Below, piece by piece: positions 9,111-19,665 of a DNA stretch of 24,608 nucleotides. The position numbers were made by a program, and so were the translations under genes. The notes below the pieces were generated by a model. The model did no database searches. It was not told the DNA's origin and saw only the letters and a list, made by a program, of their open reading frames with translations. Source of the stretch: Isoetes engelmannii (Eukaryota > Streptophyta > Lycopodiopsida > Isoetales > Isoetaceae); assembly GCA_011763485.2 (NCBI GenBank), contig JAANSK020197764.1, forward strand, positions 1-24,608, given 5' to 3'. Position 1 is the stretch's first letter. Every line of letters begins with the position of its first letter.

Positions 9111-9370
9111 GTTGGAGGCCCTGATGCCTAGTTGAAGGCCTTTGTGCCTAGTTGGAGGCCCTCGTGCCCACATGGAGGCCCCAGTATCTGGTTGAGTCTC
9201 CCGTGTCTACATGGAGGCCCTAGTACCTGGATGGAGGCCTCCATGCCTTGGTTGGAGGCCCTCGTGCCTGCATGGAGGCCCCAGTATCTGGTTGAGGCTC
9301 CCGTTTCTAGATGGAGGCCCTAGTGCCTGGATGGAGACCTTCATGCCTTGGTTGGAGGCCCTCGTGCCTG
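9111..9370. repeat. Minisatellite: 20-bp monomers in 100-bp higher-order units
   Basis: Thirteen 20-bp monomers of the type GTTGGAGGCCCTCGTGCCTG run head to tail. Monomers five apart are more alike than neighbours: the block at 9151-9250 is repeated at 9251-9350 with few changes, and a third copy starts at 9351. This is a five-monomer higher-order repeat of exactly 100 bp. The 20-bp period shifts the reading frame at each monomer, so any frame through it is unlikely to be coding. Confidence 0.85.
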
Positions 9371-10997
9371 GATAAGCCTTAGTGGCTTTTGGTTCCGCTT
9401 TTGTGTGTATGCAAGGTTATAGTTGATGAGCGCATTCTTTAAGCTTGGCATTTTGGATGAAGGTGTTAGATTCAAGACACAAGATGAAGATCACTAGACA
9501 AGGCAATTCAAACATGTTTCATCTTTGGCAACTTCATTGCTATAATATATTTTTTCACGCAACAAGGCTAGTCAGCATGAGGGTATACAGTCTATTATGA
9601 CTTTTGACCCTAGCATAGGTTAGTGATCCCATTATTGTCAGGGTTTTTCCTCGAAAACCTGAAAGGGCGAGGTTTTTTAATCCCGGCCATAATAGTTTCA
9701 CTAACTTGCTATCAATATGTATTTCTTTTTTCGGTTATGAAGGAGATGCCCATGAGGAGCATTAGCTTTCGTCTGTGTTTCTTCGTAGTAATTCTACAAA
9801 TAGAATATTTTCAATACTGCTATTGGTTCAAAATATATATTCTAGCGATTAATCCTCTAAAAATGGCATCCTATATCAAAGTTAATATGTGCCCATTTGT
9901 ATAATGTGGGGGCATTTAAATAATTTTCCTTAAATTCTAATGTATTTGAGGGGCATTTTAGTAATTTCGTATGAAATTAAAAGACATCTAGGTAAATATG
10001 CTATAATATAGTGGTAATGTATTGACCAAGAGCATTTTAAAAAACAATTAAAATACAAGGGTTATTTTGGTAAAATGTGCAAAGTATAAAGGCAGGTAAC
10101 TACAAGCAATAATCCAACGAGTCGGGCTTTTCTTGAGCCGTTCGTTTGCTTCCCTTTACATAAGAGTTTCTCCAAGACTTTCGTTCTGTGCTGCCCTTTA
10201 TATAAGTTGTTTAAATATATAGATCAAGATACACTTTGTTGTTTGAATCACTTGTTCCAAGACTTCAGGAAATTATAGCAGATGGACCATATGAATCTGC
10301 ATATTTTTCCTGTTTTTAGTATCTAATCGTACAATTGGCTGGTATACTTTGGTTTCTACTGATGGAGGACTATTTTTCTGCAATCCCTCAAAAACCACGA
10401 AAAAGTGAGAGGGAGACTGTATTTACACTCCCAAAATAATATCATCAAAACTGATATCTCTAGATTTCCAGCATGTAAGGGACTGGATCCGATACTTGTA
10501 GACACACATGCCCTCCCGAGTGAAATCCAGGTCACATTCAGATTCGCCTCTCAAAATTCAACCCATGCCTGTAACATAGATTACTCAATCAAAAACTGGT
10601 TATCCGAGGTCTCATGATAAGCTGGCAGCATCTCAGGGAACATTCCATGTGCGGCTTCCCAACAGTAGAATACAATAACCTTTCAACCAAGTCTTGGAAC
10701 AATATCTGTCATTTATTTAAAATTGCAGATATAGAGACTTATCTTTTTATCTCTGCACTTGCTATCAGCCTTTACTTTATAAGGCCTTCAGAGTACTTTT
10801 TCTGCAAAATCAACCATCAAAGACTACATTACTAAGACCATAAAATATGTACGTAATTCCCAATTTAATTTCAAAATTTCCAGCCATCAAGAGAATTCAA
10901 CTATTAATTGGATCGTGCAAACCAGACAAATATCCTACCTGGTACTGAAGGCAAAAAACTAACTTAAATTACACTAGAGAGCCAATGCATGAAATCT
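9371..10997. other. Intergenic region and probable 3' UTR of the CABIN1-like gene
   Basis: No gene is recognised. A weak foldback occupies 9619-9705 (GTTAGTGA and its inverse at the ends). Words such as GGGGCATTTTAGTAATTTCG near 9951 are typical of degraded non-coding repeats. On the minus strand an AATAAA (plus TTTATT near 10710-10715) lies about 290 bp beyond the CABIN1 stop and could be its poly(A) signal. I looked here for a further basic C-terminal CABIN1 exon and found none that I could support. Confidence 0.4.
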
Positions 10998-13900
10998 CTA
11001 CAGCCTTTTAGACAAAGTACAATAATACATCAACAGTCTGACCTTGGCCTGTTCTTCGCAGAACTTCACCACTTCAAGAACGTTGGCTGGTCGTCCTTGT
11101 ACTAATGCAAATGCCCACAACAATAGTTTTCTTGGTGTGCTGAGGTCAAGAAGCTCTAATCCAGCATTAGGCATTTCACTAACACTTCCAGTAGACAAAC
11201 TGCCAGTTGTGATATATACATTTATCCCATCAGGAAAAGCTCCTGATGAACTATCCCGGTAGAAAACATGAGCTGAACGGAGTAATGATGCTGCCCTATC
11301 TGCATGTTCTGCACTTGCTTGCATAACTGGTACCGCTTTCATATTCATGATAGACCCAGATGACATCAAACTTTTAGCAGATGCATCCGCTTTCCCCTTT
11401 TCAGAAATGCAGGAAGCTAAATCGTCATCATAAGAACTTTTTAAAAACCTTTCATAGTCCAAGTCAATAATTAAATGAGGTGATGGGTCAGACTTAGGAA
11501 GAGAGGCAGAAGAGCTTTCGCTAGTCAATTGAGATAAGGATGAACAAAGTGTCCTGCACCATGATAACAATGCATGCTTACAGATTTGCAAGAAGTGTGG
11601 GCTCGATAATCTGGAACTCTTTCCCCGTTTCCTCATTCTCTCATTGACTTGCTCAAGGGCATCTATACGACATTCACTTTCCAACACATCCAGATATCGA
11701 TGAATATAACTGGAAAAATAGCATGCATTTACTACTAGGTTAAAAGGAATTGAAATACATGACGTACATAGACTGGAAATCTATCATTTAAAACAATACT
11801 GGTCCTATATGTGGTTCAAATTTGGTTTTTGTGAACAATGAATTCCGCCCTGTGGAAAGGCCATGCAGAATTTACCTGTATAAAGTAGTCTCTCTTGAAC
11901 CGCAGTTACTGGATTCATCGGGATCCGGCCAAGATGCCCCATGATCCATAAAAATATTGAACATCTTCTCAAGGAGGGATTGCACGGGCATAGTACACAG
12001 CCTTCCTTCTCCTGTAATAGCTGTTCCTAGAGCATCTATATATTTTCCAAAAGCTACGCCTGTGATATCTTCTAAACAAATAGAGAACTGTGGAAAAAGG
12101 CACACTATTATGATTATCTTAATGAAGTGACTTCATATGCATTAAAGAAAAATGATCTTACTTTCTTGTCCCCACGTAATGATGTATAAGCACGTTCTAA
12201 AGTAATAATATCGCCCGACTTCTGGCATAAGTCGATATAAAATAATAGGTATTTTCTAACACAAGTAATGAATTTACGAGAGCTTTCCGGCAAACCTAAC
12301 TCCAAAATGCGCTTGCCACTTGTTCCTCCACCAGGTTTTCGCCTGTACAAAACATAATGGTTGTTACATTGCAACATACATCATTGCAGTTGCGAACTCA
12401 TCAAAACATGCATCGTTCTTCCTGCAAAAACAGAAAACCAACCTGTTTTTCTTTACAACACCATCGAGTTCCCACATATTGATAGTAAAGGATGATCGAC
12501 TTGACTTGAAACAAAAGGAAAGCTCATCTTTTGCTTTTTCTATGTCCTGATCATTTGGTCGCAGAAATAGTCCCTTTGCAATCCCAAATCGAGCTTTATG
12601 GAAGTGCTTCAGCTCTCCGTCAACACAAGCCTGCAGTGCTGCCATTGAGTCTTCAAAGAGCAATTTCCAAATTTCGTGAATTTTGTTACGGTACTCATCC
12701 TCATCCTTCTTTGGAGAAGAACCCCGCTCACCAACACATTCAAGGCTCTCAAACATGGGGCCCAGCCGTTCTTTCAAGGAAGGACTATAACAATGCTCTG
12801 CCACAACCTACAGAACGAAGGGCCTAGAAGGTTCATAATGGAACTAATACAGCATATCAGTAATGAAATAAGGGAGCAACAAGTGGGCAACCCGAAGTTG
12901 GTCTATGTCATGTGAATGGTTTCCACAAAGAACTTTCATTCTCGAACGATGAAGCCGATAAATGGGATCGACAACTGACTGGTTCATTTCAAGTGCTTTT
13001 GCATAATAAGAAAGGGCTTCTTGAACTGATCTTCCCAACTTCTCAGAAAGTTTTCCGAGATAGAAAAGGTGAGTCCAATCTGGCCTGCATTCACTCTTGA
13101 TGAGTCCATTTCTTGTCTTTTATAAATGCACGTACACGAGTTTTACCTGTGGGCAAAAGCTTGCCTAAAGTGTTCAAATGCACTTTGACATGTGGATGTC
13201 CACATGGCATCATGCCTTGGTGTATGATGTCGCTGGTCATATGATGGGACCACATTCTGAATTGAGTCATAGTAAACAAGGGCAAGTAACTCATGCACTT
13301 GACACTGCACTTCAAGATGGCAAACGTTAAAAGACTAAGATAAACTATCCACTAAATCTATGGCGTGATACTTTCAGAAATAGTTAGCGACCTCAGAATT
13401 TTATCGAGTACTTTTATGTGCAGAAGGCCAGAAAGAATTACTGCCATCACTTTCAATGACAACAAGATTAGAGAGAAGCACTTTACTGCCTCAGATATTC
13501 CTGTAGACATCTTTCAGCAGACAGAACTAAAACCTATAGCTAGATTGGAAACAGCATTGGCCACAATACCAGCTTGCACCTGAGTCCTTACGCAAGGTTA
13601 TTCTTCTTTAAATTCAGGCTTGGAAACCATTTTTATGATTCAAGGGCTGCAATATTGGTCGTGCAATTTCCCATTTATGGCTTGAGGAAAAATGGAATCA
13701 GCTCAGACTCCTCTCATTGAAGAAGGACAATGAAGCTGGCTGACAAAACATGCAATGACAATCAATGTTGAAAATCTAAGCATCTAAGCAGGGGACCACG
13801 CTGCCAGCAAAGTGCCTGCATTTAGATGAGCACCAGCTATGCCTTGATATGAATAGTCCTGACATCAATGCCCACAATGACGATCAATGCAGAAGACTTA

Positions 13901-16900
13901 CGTGCCTAAGCAGGGAAGCAATGCTTGCTTTAGATATACCTGTTGGGCTTCAGTATTTGCAAGTGCTAAGCTCATGAGTAGACACCGCCTTGTTCTCCTA
14001 CGGCTGTTAACTAGTCTGGATGTATATCTTTCATTCTTTCGCCATTCCAAAGAATTAACATTTTTGCTGCCATCATTGAGCATTAAGTCTACTTCCTGCA
14101 AAATGTACGAGGAAATTAGACCATGAAATGGATAAATAAATATGCAAGTATATACAAAAAATGAAGCACCTCGTCATATATGCTGGCAAGCCTGAACCAA
14201 CTCTCAAACCGTAGTGGATTGTATATGAGGTCATATTTATACAATTTGGCATTCTGTTCTATGAAGTCCTCACCATCCTCAGTCAAAACAAAACCAGCCC
14301 ACTTGTCACGAGTTGTAACTTCTTCAACTTGGCTCAAAAGATAGTAAAGGTTCCCATAAACTTCTAAATATAGCTCATCACCTGTGCCAAGCTTTTTGAT
14401 TATATCCTGATCATTATATTGTGTAGATTCTTTTTGAACCATTCCCTCCTCAGAAACTTGATGATTCTCAGTAGCATTTGGGGTTCCAATATTTCCATTG
14501 CGTGGTACCTTGTTTAAGTCTTGAATCTCTCCAAAGGCACACTTCAAAATGGTTTCATCCTTGGGCCTTAACGTTGCCATGCTGCAAAAGCTTGTCTCAT
14601 CAAAGTCGAGACTATCAAGGAATGAATGTACTGGACTCTTTAATAAGACGTGCTGTGGTGGTTGTGGAAATTGTTTGCGAACAGCTCTTAGAACCTTCCT
14701 AAGCTTGACCAAGCATGCTTTCTGCACTTAAAACATGCGTTATTGAACAACTAACTAAACAAAGAGCAATATAAAGTTAACATATTTACCGAGCATGCTC
14801 GCGCATATGGAAGCACATACTGCAAGACCCCAGCACATTGTTCTTTAGTTTGAAAATCACCACAGCTTGTATTTTTGTGTAATGCAAGTCCATCAGGATT
14901 AGGTGAATCTAGACCTCCTTTGAGATTGAGACCATATAAGCAAAAGAAGCTCTGATCCAAAGCATTATCCAATCCAAGCTCAACCCTCATTTCCTCAATT
15001 TCATCTACATGGTCCTCAGATACAGAAAGCCTTTTTTTCTCTTCAATAAAAAACTTGATAGGCTCCACCTCCCCTGCAGCATTGTCTCTGCGTTTTTCTA
15101 TTACCTCCTTACTAGTTTCCACTGTATCTTCTGTCTGGTCCACTTCACTAGCAGAAACTTGATCCCCACAGTGGCCAGCCAGAGTAGCTATTGACTTGTC
15201 GCTACCATTAATGGGAAACGTATTTCCAACCTCCTGGGAACTTGATACAGGATTGGATGAGAGTACCGAGGTTTTCAGAAGAATATCTAAGGATAATAAG
15301 TGTTTAATTGCCATCTTAAGAAATGGGGCTTCTGTATTGTCGCATGTTATTCCTGCACAACAAAGTTCATGTTCTGCAAGTATTTCATGAATTATAGCAA
15401 GAAGCGCCACCTGTACAACACAAATATGGTGTCTGAGCTAGAAACAACTGACATGAAACAAAACAAGCCTTGCCTAAACAAGTCAAACCTGTTGCTTTAT
15501 TGATACTCCCGGATGAAGGTGCTGAATTCTGCAGAAAAGAATAGCAGTATCTACAAAAAGGTCAATATCTACTTGGTCAAGGCTCAAACCAGCAGCCTTC
15601 TTGCTAGAGATCGTTGAGGAAGAATAGCATAACAGCTGTAGCAATAGCCTCTGCATTTTAGCAAGAAATTTTGACTGTACAAAAGTAGGAGCCTGCAATT
15701 GCATATCATTAATAACTCATCCAAAAATGTAGAATATAACTTCCCCATCATATTACCTTGGTTTTAGCATCATCCATCCTTTCTCTAATATGCGTGGCAC
15801 ATCTCATAATGACTCTCATCTCATCTATCATCATGGAGGAAGAATCTACAATCTCTCGCTGATCTTCATGCTCCGTTCCTAAGCCTCCAGGTAATACAGC
15901 ATCGCTATTTCTCGTCTTGCATGTCTGCCAGATGATTTCAAGCTTCCGAAAATGGCACTGCAAAGCAATTGCTACATTTTCAGGCTTTGTCTTTGTGCAC
16001 GCGGAAATCAGCATTTCTAACCCATGTCTCTCATATGACAGATTAGATGAATTGCTTCTTCCTCTCTTTGTACTTCCATCGTCAAGAAACATAGGAACCA
16101 GCAATTCTATTAACTCCAAATATTGTTCTTTTGCAAGCATACTGGCCGCAGGTCCTTGCAACAAACCTACAATCTGAGCCTCCTGAAGCTTTAAGTTAAC
16201 AGTGTCCACTGAAATCTCCATATCTATTTTGCAATGTGGCAAGAAGAAGGAAAATTGGCACTCGCCTTGCTGTTTGGCCTTTAATAAAGATAAACAGTTC
16301 CGAAATTCACCTAAGCCTTTCTCCTGCTTGTGCGCCAGCACTGAATAACGTCCGCTCAACCAACAAAAACGTACACAAAATAGCCAGTTCCTATCCACAT
16401 AATTCACATCTGACTGATCATATGTTTCTGACATAACTTGGTCAGCATTAATTGTATCCAGAGAAATCCTACCTAAAAGGTTCTCAGTCTTATGATTTGC
16501 CAACCAACTATTCATTTGTCCAGAGTCTGATGCATCAAGGCTCAGAGCAAAAATCTCAAGCACCTTACAGAGATGGTAATTGCATTCATCAAGGTAGTTA
16601 TCAAGTTCAGATTCTTCAACAGCTGAACCTGCCTTATCAACATAAATTTCAGACATATATAAAGAGCACATTACACTCCTTTCTTTGGCCCAACCCCTTG
16701 TCAACTTTTCGAGCTTTAAAAGGTTGTCAACATCCTCACAATGTACAGTTCCACTACTAGATATTTTCTGTATAATCAGCTCTGCCATATGATATGCACC
16801 ACTGTTAGATGCATGTTGTTGAAGAAAACTAAGCACATCCTCTTCTTCATTATTTGACAAAATAGAAGAGTTTCCATCCTGGAGGCTTTGAAAATACCTT

Positions 16901-19665
16901 GTTTTCATGGTTGAAGATAAGCACTCGCCCTTGTAGGCTAAGCATCCATCAATGTTCAAGCAATTACTGATATTTATGCGTTCTGGCATGGCATCAATAG
17001 GAGGACTAGCTTCATCTCTATCATTGCATATGAAGCACTCAAGTGACTCTCTAATATACTTAGAATGATTGACTGGCAAAGCCTCGTCGCACTTCTCATG
17101 CCTACGGGAGCGTAAACGCTCAAGACGGCTGCTGCGCCTCTCATGCAGGTGCGGCTCCTCTTCATTTGACATTTCAGACCTCTCATCTGGGCGCTGCTGT
17201 GGTGCATCTGCTAGCGGAGGACATGAATCTTTTCTACCAACATTCTGTGAATCGGTATGCAAACTAGACAATTCATCAATCTTTCTCTCAACATTTTGAG
17301 AGTCATGTGCACGTGAGGCTTCAGTACTGCTGCAATCAAAATTCGAAGACATTGAACAGCTTATCTGGGTACCGGACGATTGAGACTTTGGCAATAAGAA
17401 CTTCAATGGAACGTTTGCAAAACATGGTATTAGCTCCTGGAGATGATGTGACTTTTCACTCTGACTACCGTCATTTAACAAAGTTAAATTATTGTTCTGT
17501 TCTTCAATTACATGCAAAATGGACTTTACAAGAGAAAACCATGATAATGTTGTCAATGATATCTCAAGAGCTTGGATTGCCCTCCTCTTATGGACATTTA
17601 GTACTGACTCTGGATTCTCATTTTTCCTTTTTCTAAAAGAAGGCAGAATTGTGAGCTTGGGCTCAAGAATATCTAAACCGACAGGGACAAAGCATGCCTT
17701 TCCATCTTTCTTCTCCTCAATTTGGGTTATACGGCCCACAATTGCACGCTTCACGTCTTGAGCACGAGGATGAGTTGGATGAAGTTTCAATAGGCGCTCC
17801 ACAACAGCAAGACATGTAGCCTCATCACCAATTGTTATTAGCACCTCTATTAACTTCTCCATACAAATCCCTACCATGAAGCACAACAGATTGGCATAAA
17901 AATTAAAAGTACCACTTAACATAGAGCTCAGAAACTTACAGTGCCGTGGACTGCATTGAAGCCCTTGTTCAAATGCTTTACGGGCAATGCTTAGAAGTCC
18001 AAGAGAAGATGCAAGTGTTCCTAATCGGTTCCAAAGTACAACATCCTTTTGGTCAATCGAGACGGCTTGAATGTAACATTCCAGGGCCTCCTTGTAATAA
18101 TCAGTCCCCTGCTTACAATACGTCTCGGCCAAATTTTTGAAAGTCAGAAACCTGAAAGACATAACAACGGTGTCATTGCAATTTGATTTTCAAAGAATTT
18201 CCAACCTATTATATTGACAGTTCTGCTGATATATATAATTGCACGTGTCATTAAAGCAAACTGTCGTGTGCGTCTTAAGCATTGTTTTATAATTAGTTTT
18301 AGCCATATAAATGCTACAGGCCAGATTATTTCATCCAAGTAAGCCGTACAGAATACATTCAACTAGAAGTGTAGGTATACAAACTGGAACAAGCAATTTA
18401 GTGACTGTGGCATTGACGGCAGTTTGAGATCAATAGCCGAAATAAATGAAAAGGTTATAATGGCCAACAATGCAGGATAATTTCTCACGCAGAGATTGCC
18501 TTATCTCAAGATTTCCGCATTTTAGCATGCAGCCTATGTCACACATCAATGAAATTACCTCAAGTGAACCATTGAACTTGATTTTGCTTTACTCTCCTTC
18601 TGTGATGTCGCATTGGTAAGTTTCAGTAATACATAAATAACAAAAATCCCATTGTTTCATCTAATATTGAGGTGTCACGTTCTTCATACAGTATTTTCAT
18701 TTAGTTTGTACCTGAGCATGTATAGACAAGGGATCTTTTATGATTCCTTGAAACAGATCTTGGGCCTTCAAGAACTGCCCCGTTTGCAAATTTAACAAGG
18801 CTTCATGATACATTTGAGTAAGACGAGATTCCTGTAATGAGCATGGTTCATCAATTTCAAACCAGCACAAAAGAACAAAAGAAAGATTTATTAATGAGAT
18901 TTATTAGCATCTACAGGAGACCCATAGGGTCTACGAAACCAAGAACATACAGAATTAAGGATCTGCAAGGAGGATGAAAGCCTCCAAGGCACTAAAAAGT
19001 AATAATACTAGAACATTAATCAAAAGCCGATGAAAGATTCCTTCCTGACTGCTCCAAGGAATGATCTGATCAGCATGTGTCTTTTTTTGAACCCTATCTT
19101 GTCTTTTCTTCCTTCTGCTGAAAGGACTTCTTATGCTTCTTTTTTGCTGCCCGTTTTATTGCTAGTGTCACGCCTTTAATATGATGAAGTTTTTTTTTTT
19201 CAGAAATCCACCCTGTTGTGCTTCGTCATCCTCAAGAAAGAAATCTGTTTGCCTTGGCCTACTAGAGCTGCCGTTACTATTTTTGAGAATCCTCCTTTTC
19301 TGAGCAAGCTCATGATAAATTGAGTTGCTGTAAGGTTGTTGATGCCCAAAAAGACAATGATGTCTCCCTCTTATAATAAATAGGCAGGGCAGGTAAAGAT
19401 GAAATACTCTTCTTACTTCGCCATGTTCAAGTTGCATATAAAGTGCATTCCATATACGAAGAAATTATAACACTTAAGTGGTGGAAGAATAAAAATTGAT
19501 TTGATAAGTAGAAAAGCCAAACCTGAGCTTCTTTTGTAGGTGCCAAAGGCTCCAAGTGGTTCCTTGAGGAATCAGTATCATTGATTGCTGCAATTGAAAA
19601 CTGCCAGTGATAGATCACAATGTCAGTACCTGTCTCTATTACTCAAATGGAAAGAAAATTACCAT
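10998..19665 (-). CDS. CABIN1: CABIN1-like TPR protein, HIRA histone-chaperone complex subunit (multi-exon)
   Basis: Exons (minus strand, transcription order): ATG 19665-19663 (uncertain), 19600-19523, 18831-18712, 18599-18559, 18151-17940, 17870-15757, 15692-15489, 15410-14790, 14721-14170, 14095-13940, 13304-13147, 13084-12892, 12807-12443, 12342-12162, 12087-11876, 11709-10998. All junctions keep phase and give about 1,973 residues, near the size of plant CABIN1 proteins. The N-terminus ([21 protein letters not shown]) is diagnostic. N-terminal TPRs cover about 28-185 ([31 protein letters not shown]). A basic [13 protein letters not shown] patch lies near residue 395. A second conserved block at about 1300-1480 includes [19 protein letters not shown] and [23 protein letters not shown] and [13 protein letters not shown] follow. 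CABIN1 works with HIRA and UBN in replication-independent H3.3 deposition in the nucleus. No exon carries a stop or frameshift. Exon 1 and the 3' end are the uncertain parts. Confidence 0.92.
13753..13916. repeat. Diverged direct repeat inside a CABIN1 intron
   Basis: Two copies of about 42 bp starting CAATGACNATCAATG and ending CTAAGCAGGG occur at 13753-13794 and 13874-13916, within the 635-bp intron 13305-13939. No element ends are visible. Confidence 0.5.
17871..17939 (-). other. In-frame, stop-free 69-bp intron in the CABIN1-like gene
   Basis: GTAAGT at the 5' end and GGTAG at the 3' end bound a 69-nt intron between the third and fourth N-terminal TPR units. Splicing gives H-W-I-C-M-E-K-L, as in homologues. 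Unspliced it adds 23 residues without a stop, so both forms would be translatable. The insert is hydrophobic and would disturb the TPR helix pair. Confidence 0.7.
19094..19437 (-). pseudogene. Coding-like stretch inside a CABIN1 intron, broken at an A run
   Basis: On the same strand as CABIN1, an ATG frame (19437-19168, 89 codons) contains a protein-like segment: [13 protein letters not shown], then [19 protein letters not shown]. It then enters a run of 11 A (plus 19190-19200) and stops soon after. In the neighbouring frame the text continues as a Lys-rich tail ([18 protein letters not shown]) to a TAG at 19096-19094. That is what a one-base slip in the A run would produce. I do not recognise the source; it may be a gene fragment, an alternative 3' exon, or chance. 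Confidence 0.3.
19523..19600 (-). CDS. CABIN1: CABIN1-like gene, exon with the diagnostic N-terminus
   Basis: This exon encodes 26 residues from [11 protein letters not shown] to [10 protein letters not shown], in phase 0 at both ends (acceptor CACTGGCAG, donor CTCAG|GTTTGG). Plant homologues begin MFSIAAIND, so the start Met must come from a separate tiny coding exon. A candidate ATG|GTAATT lies only 62 bp upstream (19665-19663), with a good branch-like TACTGAC in the intron. Other ATG|GTAA candidates exist near 21236 and 22014. Confidence 0.85.

Noticed and set aside
9132-9323. Open frame through the minisatellite, rich in WRP and GGP words
   Set aside because: It is generated by the 20-bp repeat; the frame shifts with each monomer, so it reflects the repeat and not a protein.
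9619-9705. Weak 87-bp foldback (GTTAGTGA arms)
   Set aside because: Only the outer and a few inner blocks pair and no target duplication is visible; noted in the region entry but not called an element.
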